Below, in pieces: positions 18,437 through 28,939 of a stretch of 64,000 nt of DNA. The notes beneath the pieces were generated by a model. The model saw only the letters and a list, made by a program, of their open reading frames with translations. It ran no database searches and was not told the origin of the DNA. Source of the DNA: Pseudomonadota bacterium (GTDB lineage Bacteria; Pseudomonadota; Gammaproteobacteria; Steroidobacterales; Steroidobacteraceae); NCBI GenBank assembly GCA_025356075.1, contig JANXUT010000029.1:1-64000 (forward strand), read 5' to 3'. Numbering within the stretch: position 1 is the stretch's first letter; the number at the start of each line of letters is the position of its first letter. Made by a program: the position numbers and the translations under genes.

Positions 18437-19648
18437 TCAGCCGGGCCCGAACGGCGCATCGCAGGAATGCGCCGGCTGGGTAAACCAGACGGGCCCTTGC
18501 TCCGACATGTAGAAATGATCCTCGAGGCGAACGCCAAACTCGCCATAGATGCAGATCATCGGTTCGTTGCTGAAGCACATCCCGGGCGCGAGTGGCTGCT
18601 TGTTGCCCTCGACGAGGTAAGTCCATTCGTGGATGTCGAGCCCGATGCCGTGCCCGGTCCGGTGCGGCAACCCCGGAACCTGGTAGCGCGGGCCCATGCC
18701 GGCCGACTCGATGACGTTGCGGGCCGCGCGATCGACGGCCTCGCACGGCACTCCGAGCTTCGCGGCCGCGAACGCCGCGGCCTGGGCGCTCTTCTCGAGG
18801 TCCCAGATCTGCCGCTGGCGCGGGGTCGGCTCGCCGTAGACATACGTTCGCGTGATGTCCGACTTGTAGCCGTGCAACTCGGTGCCGGTATCGATGAGCA
18901 CGACGTCGCCGTCCTTGAGGACCTGCTCGGCCGACACTCCGTGCGGATAGGCGGTCGCCTCGCCGAAGTAGACGAGGCAGAAGGTTGAGCCCGAGCCGCT
19001 TAAGCGCGTATGCGCTTCGTTGATGAACGCCTTGACCTCCTTGCCGGTGATCCCCGGCCGGAGGATCCGGGCCGCGCGACGCTGCACCTCGAGCGTCATC
19101 TGCTTGACTACGGTCATGAGCGCGATCTCCGCCGCCGACTTGTGCATGCGGCATTCGCGCGTGATCGCGACCGCGCTCGTCATCTGGATCCGCGGCATCG
19201 CGGCGCGAAGACCCTCGGCCACGAAGAAAGGCGCCGCCTCATCGAGCGCGAGCACGCGCGGGGCGGCGATCGCAAGACCGAGCACCCGCGCGACGAGCGC
19301 GTAGGGATCCTCGGCCTCTTCCCAGCCGTGAATCGGACCCGGCAGCATGCCGGCATCGCGCAGCGTTCCGATCTCGAACGCGGGGCACAGGTAGTGCACC
19401 TCGCCGCTCGCGCACAGGAGCGCGGCGGTCAGGCGCTCGCTCGGACTCCAGCGAAGCCCGGTGAAGTAGTAGAGGCTCGTGCCCGCCGGCAGCAGGATCG
19501 CATCGACGCCGCGATCGGCCATCAGGCGCGCCGCCCGGTCGCACCGCGCGCGGCGCTCCGCTGCCGTGACGGGGTGGACGTCGTAGGTGAGCTCGCCGAG
19601 GCCGGCGAGTTCTGCTTCAGCCGTCGATCCGCCGACGCCGACCGTCAT
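18437..19648 (-). CDS. M24 family metallopeptidase (Xaa-Pro aminopeptidase/prolidase type)
   Basis: 403 residues with no signal peptide, so cytoplasmic. All five M24 metal ligands are visible: Asp in VLIDTG, Asp in YKSDITRT, His in RTGHGIGL, Glu in CFSNEPM and Glu in VRLEDHF. It should cleave X-Pro bonds or a related amide; specificity is not readable. The chosen ATG at 19648 lies one base after the stop codon of the DapA-family gene. The frame extending to 19756 runs inside that gene and is rejected. It is co-transcribed with the lyase, which points to use of proline-type products (inference). Confidence 0.9.
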   Translation of the reverse strand: MTVGVGGSTAEAELAGLGELTYDVHPVTAAERRARCDRAARLMADRGVDAILLPAGTSLYYFTGLRWSPSERLTAALLCASGEVHYLCPAFEIGTLRDAGMLPGPIHGWEEAEDPYALVARVLGLAIAAPRVLALDEAAPFFVAEGLRAAMPRIQMTSAVAITRECRMHKSAAEIALMTVVKQMTLEVQRRAARILRPGITGKEVKAFINEAHTRLSGSGSTFCLVYFGEATAYPHGVSAEQVLKDGDVVLIDTGTELHGYKSDITRTYVYGEPTPRQRQIWDLEKSAQAAAFAAAKLGVPCEAVDRAARNVIESAGMGPRYQVPGLPHRTGHGIGLDIHEWTYLVEGNKQPLAPGMCFSNEPMICIYGEFGVRLEDHFYMSEQGPVWFTQPAHSCDAPFGPG

Positions 19649-19649
19649 C

Positions 19650-20561
19650 TCAGGCCACGGCGCGGGCGGCCAGCGACGGCCGGTTGGCGGCGGCGTGCTG
19701 CACCAGCCGCTCGACTTCGGCGCGCTCCGCGCCCTCGAGGCGCAGTCGCGGCGCACGGACCATTTCCGATCCGCGGCCCATGACCTGCTCGGCGAGCTTG
19801 ATGCACTGGACCAGCGTCGGGATGGTGTCCAGGTGCAGCAGCGGCATGAACCAGCGGTAGATATCGAGCGCCTCGCGGTAGCGACCGGCGATGGCGAGGT
19901 TGTAGAGGGCGACGGATTCGCGCGGAAAGACGCTCGTCAGTCCCGACACCCACCCGGTCGCACCGAGCATGAGGCTCTCGAGCACGATGTCATCGACGCC
20001 GGCGAAGAGCGTAAAGCGGTCGCCGTAGGCGTTCCTGAGATCGGTCAGGCGGCGCGTGTCTTCCGAGGACTCCTTGATCGCGACGATGTTCTTGACGGCG
20101 GTCAGCTCGGCAAACATCTCGACGGTCACATCGACGGTGTAGGAGACCGGATTGTTGTAGATCATGATCGGCAGGCTCGTCGACCCGGCGACGGTGCGAA
20201 AGTGCTGCAGCGTCTCGCGCGGGCTCGACTTGTAGACCATCCCCGGCAGGACCATCAGCCCGTCGACGCCGATCTTCTCGGCATCGCGGGCAAAGTCGCA
20301 GGCGAGCCTGGTCGTGTACTCGGCGACCCCGACGAGTACTGGGACGCGTCCGGCAACCACTTCCTTGACGGCCGACATGACCGCGCGCTTCTCGGCCGCG
20401 GCGAGCGAGCAGTTCTCGCCGACGGTGCCCATGCAGATGATGCCGTGCACGCCGTCCTGGAGGAGGCGCTCGACAACCTTTTGCGTCGCAGGGAGGTTGA
20501 GGCCTTCGTCGGTCTCGAACTGGGTTGTGCTGGCGGGAAATACACCTGACCACGGCTTCAT
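19650..20561 (-). CDS. DapA-family (dihydrodipicolinate synthase/NAL superfamily) lyase
   Basis: 303 residues, a single TIM barrel. Class I aldolase features: GTVGEN in place of the usual GTTGE, catalytic Tyr in IMIYNNPVSY, and Schiff-base Lys in VAIKESS. The family includes lysine biosynthesis DapA, sialate and KDG aldolases, and the hydroxyproline-pathway deaminase. Here it lies in an operon with a prolidase-type peptidase and near a GntR regulator, not among lysine genes, so a catabolic role, perhaps on a hydroxyproline product, is more likely than diaminopimelate synthesis. GGAG lies five bases before the ATG. Confidence 0.88.
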   Translation of the reverse strand: MKPWSGVFPASTTQFETDEGLNLPATQKVVERLLQDGVHGIICMGTVGENCSLAAAEKRAVMSAVKEVVAGRVPVLVGVAEYTTRLACDFARDAEKIGVDGLMVLPGMVYKSSPRETLQHFRTVAGSTSLPIMIYNNPVSYTVDVTVEMFAELTAVKNIVAIKESSEDTRRLTDLRNAYGDRFTLFAGVDDIVLESLMLGATGWVSGLTSVFPRESVALYNLAIAGRYREALDIYRWFMPLLHLDTIPTLVQCIKLAEQVMGRGSEMVRAPRLRLEGAERAEVERLVQHAAANRPSLAARAVA

Positions 20562-20602
20562 GGGGGCTCCAACGGCATGGGTTTCCGGACGAGAGAAAAG
20601 AA

Positions 20603-20612
20603 TATATTATAT
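20603..20612 (-). promoter_or_regulatory. Candidate GntR operator TATATTATAT
   Basis: Part of an AT-only run (20601-20621 with two C) about 42 bases upstream of the DapA-family start. It matches the element at 17719-17728 in nine of ten positions. It could also serve as promoter -10 DNA. Confidence 0.38.
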
Positions 20613-20780
20613 CTTATATACGAAGTCGAGCAGCACAGAGTCGAGCCGCGGATTCGACTGCCCCGGGCGATGGCACGGGCAACTTAGCACCGGCCCGGCT
20701 GGTTGCAACCGTTGGCGCGGCGCGCCGGCCGGGATCGGGGGTCTTGGGAGGAAAGTATCGCGCCAAGCGGCCCGCGGCCG

Positions 20781-23345
20781 TCAGCCTCGCGGTTCGTCGG
20801 ACCGGCGCCGCGAGGCGCGCTGGGTGAGGTCCGCGAGACTCGTCGTCGGCATCAGATCGGCGCTGCGAAGCTCGATGGCCGCGTGAATGCCGGTGGCGCC
20901 GGCGTCCTTGCGCGCCTTTACCCGCTGCTCGGCGAAGCGGTCGCGCTCGGCGGTGCTGACCCGCTTGAGCGAAGCGCCCTCGAAGTGGCTACGCAGGTAG
21001 CCGCATACCGCCTGCGCGGCACCTTCGTCGGTGAAGAACCCGAGCCTTAGCGCGTGCAGGACCTTGTCGCCGTCGAGGCCCATCGTCGAATACAGCCGGT
21101 ACTCCTCGAAGATCCCGAGGTTCGGAATCTCATCGGGGCGGAAATCCGACTCGGCAATAGCAAGCTGGATCGCGAACAGCCGCGATGAGTCGCTCTCCGC
21201 GAGCTCGAGCGGGGTGAGCGCGCGCACCGTCTGCGTTCGATCAAGCGCAGGCGCGGGCTTTGGCGCTGACTTCGCCGGTGCCGCGACACGGGCCTTCGCC
21301 GCCGCCGGGACCGCGGCCGGCTTCAGCGGCGCGGCGACGACGGGCGCGGGCCACTTGGGCCCGACCGGCGGAACGGGCGCTGAACGGACGGGAAGCGCTG
21401 GCGCATCGCCGAGGCTACGCCGCTTGCCGCTCTCATCGACCGGGGTCATCCGCGGCGCGGCTGCCGCCGGCGTTACCGGCCCGACCGGGGCGCTCGCAAC
21501 GGCAGGCTTCGCGGGTTCACGCACTTCGACCCGCACGGGTTGAGGCTTCGGCGCGGGGACCGCCGCAACCACAGGCGCTGGCTTGCGTGCCTCGGCCGCG
21601 CTCGTCCCCGTGGCAGGCGCCATCATCGGCGGTGAAGCGGCCGGCGCGGTCCTGGCGGAAGGCGGCCGCGATGCGGCGAGCTCCGCGAGCAGATCCATCG
21701 GGCGCGCGACAGTCGGCGGCGTGGGGGCCACCACTGATTTGCGCGGCTCGGGCCGATTCGCGGGCGCCGCGGATACGGGAGTCGGTTGCAGCGTCAGGTC
21801 GACGAGTGGAAGTCGTGGCGCGCTCGGTGCGAGCGCAAGCGGCGACACGGGCTCCAATTCAAGCGTTAGTGGCGGTACGGCCTTGGCGACGGGCGTGACG
21901 ACGGGAGGCTCGTCCATCAGCGTGAGCACAGCAGGCGCTGCGCTCGTCGGGCGGGCCGTGGGCGCCACCGGCGCAAGAAAGTCCTTCAGCGAAACGCGCG
22001 GCGGCTCCTCGCGCGCGACCCGAGCCGGCGGCACTGGAGGGGGCGGGACGCTGATGGCGGGCGGCAGCGGCGGCGACAGCGCAGCCGGCGTCGGCGTCGG
22101 CGAGCCGACCGGCGCAGGAGCGGAGACGACGAGCCTGGCGTTGAGTTCCACGCGGGCGGGCGGCACGACGGGCGCGTCGAATCGAAGGGTCGGGGCTACC
22201 GCGACCGGATCCGGCCGGGACACAACAGCTATCGCCGGCGCACGCTTCGCGATCGATCGACGTGAGGCGACGTCGGCGGTGCCGAGCACCGGCACCGTCG
22301 AGGTGTCGCTCGCTTTTGCCGGAGGAGCAGGCGCTGCTGGCGGCGAGGACTTTGGAATTCCGCCAACCTGCTCCGCGGCGAGCGTGGGTACCGCCGGCGG
22401 CACGGGCTTCGCCGCCACAACGGGCGGCGACGCGGGTGATGCCGGCGAGGGGGTTGGAGCTGCAGCGACTGGCGGTCGCTCCGGCGAAGGAGTTGTCGGT
22501 TTCGCGTCGATGGCTTTCACGGCGAGCGACGGTGCAGGAGGCGTCACCTTCCCGTTCGCAACCGGCGAGGGCGGCGGTAGGCCAGGCGGCACCGCGGGCG
22601 CAACCTTCGCGCCTGCGCCGGAAGTCTCTGCGCTGGGGCGCGTCGCGGCCGGGCGCGCGGCCATCGGCGCCGGAGCGCCCACACTCTTCGGCGCGACCTT
22701 CGGGGCGGCAGTCGCAACGGGCTCGGCAGTTGCGAGGAACATCTCCGCCAACTCCCGTGCTGAGACCGTGTCGTCGGGGCGGACCGCCGGTGCAGGCGGC
22801 GGCGCAGTGACTCGTGCCACGGCCGGCGCAGGCCGCGGAGGGCTCCGCGCCGCGGCGGCCGGGGCCGGTTGCGCGGGTATGGGCGCCGCGCGTACGGCAG
22901 GAACGGCAGGAGCAGGGGGAGGCGCCGGCGCCGCGGCGTTAGGCATCGGTGCCGCGGTGCGGGTGGGCTGTCGGTCGTTGCGCGCCTCCGCACTCGCAAC
23001 GGCGCGCAGATCGTCCTCATCGGCCGTGGCCGTCAGCGCGCGCGGGTAGTGTTCACGGACGATGCCGAGGATCGCGTCGGCCTCGAGTTCGGAGGCAATG
23101 GGCCCAAGCCGCAGCCGGAAGCGCTGCTGTCCGTTGTCGCGCTGCTGGACCTGGTAGACGTGGAGCCGGTCGAAGTCGAGCAGCCCCTTCGGCGGCAGGC
23201 TGATCGGCGCGGTCGAGGCGCTGAGGTTGATGACGTAGGGACCGGGTCCCCCGAGTGGCGCGGGCTCAGGCGCACTGCTCAGCAGGTCATCAATGGTCAG
23301 ATGCCAGAGGTCTTCGGGTGCGGGTCCGTCGGCCATCCCACCCAC
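20781..23345 (-). CDS. Long Pro/Ala-rich protein with SPOR-like domains at both ends
   Basis: 854 residues. An N-terminal domain (about 35-110: YVINLSAST, LHVYQVQQRDNGQQRFRLRL, GPIASELEADAILGIV) and a C-terminal domain (about 735-815: LFAIQLAIAESDF, FEEYRLYSTM, HALRLGFFTDEGAAQAVCGY) both read as SPOR-like folds, the module that binds denuded septal peptidoglycan. Between them lie about 600 residues dominated by Pro, Ala and Val. No signal peptide or membrane helix is visible, which is odd for a SPOR protein. GGAGG seven bases before the GTG at 23345 decides the start. It is divergent from the sensor kinase. SPOR assignment is by eye. Confidence 0.75.
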   Translation of the reverse strand: MGGMADGPAPEDLWHLTIDDLLSSAPEPAPLGGPGPYVINLSASTAPISLPPKGLLDFDRLHVYQVQQRDNGQQRFRLRLGPIASELEADAILGIVREHYPRALTATADEDDLRAVASAEARNDRQPTRTAAPMPNAAAPAPPPAPAVPAVRAAPIPAQPAPAAAARSPPRPAPAVARVTAPPPAPAVRPDDTVSARELAEMFLATAEPVATAAPKVAPKSVGAPAPMAARPAATRPSAETSGAGAKVAPAVPPGLPPPSPVANGKVTPPAPSLAVKAIDAKPTTPSPERPPVAAAPTPSPASPASPPVVAAKPVPPAVPTLAAEQVGGIPKSSPPAAPAPPAKASDTSTVPVLGTADVASRRSIAKRAPAIAVVSRPDPVAVAPTLRFDAPVVPPARVELNARLVVSAPAPVGSPTPTPAALSPPLPPAISVPPPPVPPARVAREEPPRVSLKDFLAPVAPTARPTSAAPAVLTLMDEPPVVTPVAKAVPPLTLELEPVSPLALAPSAPRLPLVDLTLQPTPVSAAPANRPEPRKSVVAPTPPTVARPMDLLAELAASRPPSARTAPAASPPMMAPATGTSAAEARKPAPVVAAVPAPKPQPVRVEVREPAKPAVASAPVGPVTPAAAAPRMTPVDESGKRRSLGDAPALPVRSAPVPPVGPKWPAPVVAAPLKPAAVPAAAKARVAAPAKSAPKPAPALDRTQTVRALTPLELAESDSSRLFAIQLAIAESDFRPDEIPNLGIFEEYRLYSTMGLDGDKVLHALRLGFFTDEGAAQAVCGYLRSHFEGASLKRVSTAERDRFAEQRVKARKDAGATGIHAAIELRSADLMPTTSLADLTQRASRRRSDEPRG

Positions 23346-23543
23346 GCGCAATCCTCCAAAAGCCCTGAGCCCGTTGGAGGCAATCTTGCCGCCTTCCGCC
23401 GCGCCGAAAGATGATCCCCGTCCCTAAACGCACAGCGCCACACGGCGCAAATGCCACTCCGGACCCCGCGGTCCACTCCTTATGTCAACCCTGGCAGCGC
23501 ATGCCGATTCGGTGAAATCTGCACCGGTGCGCCGCAACTCCAG

Positions 23544-23583
23544 GGCGCCGCCGCCGTCCAGGCGCGACGCCTCCGGCGGCGCC
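23544..23583 (+). terminator. Bulged 10+5 bp hairpin in the kinase leader
   Basis: GGCGCCGCCG (23544-23553) pairs with 23574-23583, and inside it AGGCG (23560-23564) pairs with CGCCT (23568-23572). GTCCTTT follows. It lies between the divergent SPOR-like gene and the kinase start, so on the plus strand it could act as an attenuator or block readthrough. Confidence 0.35.
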
Positions 23584-23661
23584 GTCCTTTGCCGGTCGGC
23601 CCGAGGAAAAAGGCCGGTGTGCCATACTCGCGCCGGTCCTCGTCACCCACAGCGGCGTGCC

Positions 23662-25509
<1,848 letters not shown>

Positions 25510-25528
25510 TCCGGCGGACGCCGGCGCG

Positions 25529-26680
25529 CTATTTCCAGACCGCCCGGGCGACGCGCAGGAAGTTCCCGCCGAGCACCTTGCGCGCATCGGCCACCGACCA
25601 GCCGCGGGCAAGCAGCATCGCGCCGACTTCCGTTATCTGGCCAGGTGCCGCATCGCGCGACGGGCCCTGGCCCGCGTATTCGCTCGCCGGCCAGTAATCC
25701 TCGTGCGCGGCCAGCTGGTCGTTGAGCGCCTCATCGAGCGAGGGCGGGGAATAATCGAGGCCGATGCCAACGTGATCGGCGCCGACCAGGCTCCTGATGT
25801 ACTCGATGCAGTCGACGATCGTCGCCGTGGTCGCATTTCGGTCGGCCAGGAATAGCCCGATCCCGTTCACGCCGATGACGCCGCCCGTGCGGGCGCAGGC
25901 GCGTATCTGGTCGTCGGTGATGTTGCGGCCGTGGGCCCTGAGAGCCTTCGGATTCGAGTGGGAGAAGATGACCGGATGCGTCGCCATCTCCATCACGTCC
26001 ATCGTCGTCCGGTGCCCCGTGTGCGAGCAGTCGACCATCATGCCGACGCGGTTCATCTCCGCGATCACCCGGCGGCCAAACTCGGTGAGGCCGTGGTCCT
26101 CGTCGTGGCAGCCGCCGCCCGCGAGGTTGTTGCGGTTGTAGGCGATGAGCATCTGCCGCACGCCGAGGCGGTAGTAGAGCGACACCATCGCCGCCTCGCC
26201 GTTGAGGGCGCCCATGCCCTCGAGGTCGAAGGTGATGCCGAGCTTGCCGGCTCGCTTCGCCTCCAGGATGTCGCTCGCCTGCCGGACGAGCACGAATCGC
26301 TCGGGGCGCGTCTCGAGCCAGGTGATGTAGCTCGCGAGGTTGCGTACCGCGACCTGCCAGTCGATCACGTCGTAGCCGACGTTGATCGACAGGTAGTCGA
26401 CGCCGGCACGGGTCCAGTCGCCGAGATGTTCGAGGTCGAAGTCGGGGCGCGGATCAAAGCCCGAGTGGTTGTCCCAGATAAGTGCGTCGCTGAGCGGATC
26501 CGCGGCTCCCGCGCCTGCCGCGCCTGCCGCGCCTGCCGCGCCTGCCGTGGGCGGGTGTCGCGGGGCGGGCCGGTCGCTGCGGGTGCCGGCCAGCACTGTC
26601 GCGATCGGGGCTGCGCCAAGGAGAATCCCCGAGGCCGCAAGACCCGTGCCGCCGAGTACCTGCCGTCGTGTCACCCTCAT
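25529..26680 (-). CDS. M19 (renal dipeptidase family) protein 2, Tat-exported
   Basis: 383 residues. A Tat signal (RVTRRQVLGGTGLAASGILLG) is followed by a Gly-Ala linker encoded by a 9-bp tandem repeat. M19 features: Glu in FDLEGMGAL, His in MVDCSHTGHRT and VIFSHSNPKAL, and Asp in GIGLDYSP. The first zinc motif, normally HxD, reads IWDNHSGFD, so the Asp two residues after His is missing unless the later Asp substitutes. It is probably periplasmic, acting on dipeptides or related amides. Strong GGAAGGAG precedes the ATG. It follows the S9 peptidase by 36 bases in one operon. Confidence 0.88.
   Translation of the reverse strand: MRVTRRQVLGGTGLAASGILLGAAPIATVLAGTRSDRPAPRHPPTAGAAGAAGAAGAGAADPLSDALIWDNHSGFDPRPDFDLEHLGDWTRAGVDYLSINVGYDVIDWQVAVRNLASYITWLETRPERFVLVRQASDILEAKRAGKLGITFDLEGMGALNGEAAMVSLYYRLGVRQMLIAYNRNNLAGGGCHDEDHGLTEFGRRVIAEMNRVGMMVDCSHTGHRTTMDVMEMATHPVIFSHSNPKALRAHGRNITDDQIRACARTGGVIGVNGIGLFLADRNATTATIVDCIEYIRSLVGADHVGIGLDYSPPSLDEALNDQLAAHEDYWPASEYAGQGPSRDAAPGQITEVGAMLLARGWSVADARKVLGGNFLRVARAVWK
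26511..26546 (-). repeat. Four perfect copies of a 9-bp tandem repeat in the M19 linker
   Basis: The unit GCGCCTGCC is repeated exactly four times. On the coding (minus) strand it gives Gly-Ala-Ala units just after the Tat signal. In-frame copy-number change would lengthen or shorten the linker without disrupting the enzyme. Confidence 0.8.
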
Positions 26681-26716
26681 CTCGATCTCCTTCCGGTGGC
26701 CGCAGTGCCGCGAGCA

Positions 26717-28762
26717 TTACGGCGCGAGATAGCGCTTGTACCAGCCCCGGACGCGCTCGGCCCGGTCGCGGATGTAGCTCGGTCGCGTAAAGAGGTGGTA
26801 CTGGCCAGGGTAGACGACCAGCTCGGTCGGCACGCCAAGCGCGCGCAGCGCCTGGTACATCTGCTCGCCGCCCGCGATCGGAACGTTGAAGTCCTTTTCG
26901 CCTCCGAGGAACAGCGTCGGCGTGCGGATGCGGTCGGCGTGGAAGAACGGGTAGGAGACCTTGAGCCACAACGCGGGATTCCGCCACGGCGCGACGAGCT
27001 CGTGCGTGTACTGGAGGACGTACTCGTCACTGCCGTACATCGACAGCTGGTTGCCGCTGCCGGCCCCGGAGACGGCCGCCTTGAAGCGCGTGTCGGTCGC
27101 GATGGTGTAGTCGGTGAGGATGCCGCCGTAGCTCCAACCACCGATGCCGAGCCGGTTGGGGTCCGCGAGCTTGCGCGCGACGAGCGAGTCGATCCCGGCC
27201 AGCAGGTCGAGCACTTCCTTGTGACCCCAGTCCGCGGCAATGGCCCGCGCGAAGGCGGCGCCGCGACCGCTGCTACCGCGGTAATTGACGGCGAGGACGA
27301 GGTAACCCTGTGCCGCCAGCAGCTGGCGCTCCAGTTCGAGCGGATAGGTGTCGACCGGCAGGCCGTGCTGGTCCTGGCCGTTCGGCCCGCCGTGGATCCA
27401 CAGGATCGTCGGATAGAGGCGACCCGCCTCAAAATCCGCCGGCTTCACGAGGAGCCCGTGTACCTGCGTTCCATCGCGACTCTTGAAGCTGAGTTCCTCG
27501 ACCGTGCCGAGCCGGACATCCGCGAGGAGCGGCGCGTTGTGCTGGGTCAGCGGCCGCAGCGTGCCGTCCTCGAGCGCGGCGACCTCGGGCGGCGAATCGT
27601 CGGACGATGCGAGCACCGCGCGGTGTCCGGCCGCGGCGAGGAACGCGGTGATCGCGGCGGGCCCCTTGTAGAGCCGTGTCGGTGATCCGGTCGCGACATC
27701 GAGGCACGCCGGATACTGGGTGAGGTCGTCCTCGACGACGACGCACACCGCCTTCCCGTCGGCGGAGAACTCGGGCGTCGCGACGGCGCGATCGAGCCCG
27801 GCGGAGATCGTCCGCGATGCACCGCCCGCCACGGGGATCAGCACCAGCCGGTCCTGGATGTACGCGTACCACTTCGGCTCGAGTCCCTGAAGGTAGGCGA
27901 GCTCGGCTCCGTCGGGACTGAACGCCAGGTGCTGCTGGTTCGGCGCGTAGATGCGCGCGAGGCGGCGAGGCGCCGCGCCGGGCTCTGCATCGATGAGTTC
28001 GAGATCCTCCATGCCATCCTGATCGACGCTGCGCTCGCGCGTACGAACGAAGGCAATACGCTTGCCATCGGCCGACCAGACCGCCGCGCTATCGGAGGCG
28101 CCGGAGCCCGGCGTCAGCGCGCCCATCCGCTGGCTCGGCAGCTCGAGGAGGTAGAGGTGCTGGCCGGCGCCCGCCGCCGTGTACCCGTCCTCGTCCTGCT
28201 TGAAGTGCATCGCCTCGATGACGATCGGCTTCGGCACCTTGGCGTCGGCCTCCGGCTCGCGCGGGGCTCCTGCGATTGCGGCGGGCTCGGCGACCGTCAC
28301 GAGGAGACGCGTGCCGTTCGGTGACCAGGCGTAGTCGGTGATCTCGCCCGTCACCGATGTGATCGGACGTGGCTCGCCACCCCGGCGGTCGAGCAGCATG
28401 ATCTGGCGCGTATCGGAACCGGCGGGCGCGGCGAGGTAGCTCACGTAGCGGCCGTCGCGGCTGAAGCGCGGGGTCGCGACCTGGTTCGCCGGCGCCGTCA
28501 GGCGCACCCGCTCGGCCCCGTCCCAGCTCGCCATCCAGATCGCGCTGCGGGGCTCATCTGCCTCCCGGTCGTTGGTCGTCACGACGTACGCCACCCATGC
28601 ACCGTCCGGCGACAACGTCGGCTCGGCGATCGACTGGATGCGGTAGTAGTCATCGGGCGTGAGGCCGCGGCGCGAGTCGGCGGCCTCGGCAGGCGTCAGC
28701 GAGGCGAACGCGAGCACGGTCGCGATCGCAAGCGTGGCGAGGCGCGGGACGGATCGATTCAT
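26717..28762 (-). CDS. Secreted S9 family prolyl oligopeptidase-like peptidase
   Basis: 681 residues with a Sec signal (LATLAIATVLAFASLTPAEAA). The N-terminal half is a WD/TolB-like beta-propeller (SPDGAWVAYV, SRDGRYVSYLA, SADGKRIAFVR, SPDGAELAYLQ). The C-terminal half is the alpha/beta-hydrolase peptidase with LWIHGGPNGQ, nucleophile Ser in GGWSYGGILTDY, Asp in GGEKDFNVPI and His in YPGQYHLF. It should cleave short peptides in the periplasm. GGGG lies six bases before the ATG. The much longer open frame that reaches 30694 is a GC artefact over other genes. It is upstream of and co-oriented with the M19 gene. Confidence 0.93.
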   Translation of the reverse strand: MNRSVPRLATLAIATVLAFASLTPAEAADSRRGLTPDDYYRIQSIAEPTLSPDGAWVAYVVTTNDREADEPRSAIWMASWDGAERVRLTAPANQVATPRFSRDGRYVSYLAAPAGSDTRQIMLLDRRGGEPRPITSVTGEITDYAWSPNGTRLLVTVAEPAAIAGAPREPEADAKVPKPIVIEAMHFKQDEDGYTAAGAGQHLYLLELPSQRMGALTPGSGASDSAAVWSADGKRIAFVRTRERSVDQDGMEDLELIDAEPGAAPRRLARIYAPNQQHLAFSPDGAELAYLQGLEPKWYAYIQDRLVLIPVAGGASRTISAGLDRAVATPEFSADGKAVCVVVEDDLTQYPACLDVATGSPTRLYKGPAAITAFLAAAGHRAVLASSDDSPPEVAALEDGTLRPLTQHNAPLLADVRLGTVEELSFKSRDGTQVHGLLVKPADFEAGRLYPTILWIHGGPNGQDQHGLPVDTYPLELERQLLAAQGYLVLAVNYRGSSGRGAAFARAIAADWGHKEVLDLLAGIDSLVARKLADPNRLGIGGWSYGGILTDYTIATDTRFKAAVSGAGSGNQLSMYGSDEYVLQYTHELVAPWRNPALWLKVSYPFFHADRIRTPTLFLGGEKDFNVPIAGGEQMYQALRALGVPTELVVYPGQYHLFTRPSYIRDRAERVRGWYKRYLAP

Positions 28763-28939
28763 GAGCAACCCCGATGGCAACTGGCGGTGACGATCGGGCG
28801 ACGCCCGTGACGCGCGACACCACCCCGGTTCGCGCATCGGCCGGCGAGCACGATACCGCAACTCGCAGCGGCCCGGCGGCCGTGGCCGGGAGCCCGAATT
28901 CCCATCGCGCGCACCGCACCGGGAACGGAACCGGCTACG

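Noticed and set aside
21583-23049. 488-codon plus-strand frame antisense to the SPOR-like gene
   Set aside because: Gly/Ala/Ser/Thr low-complexity sequence, the mirror of the Pro/Ala linker; no start signal or domain.
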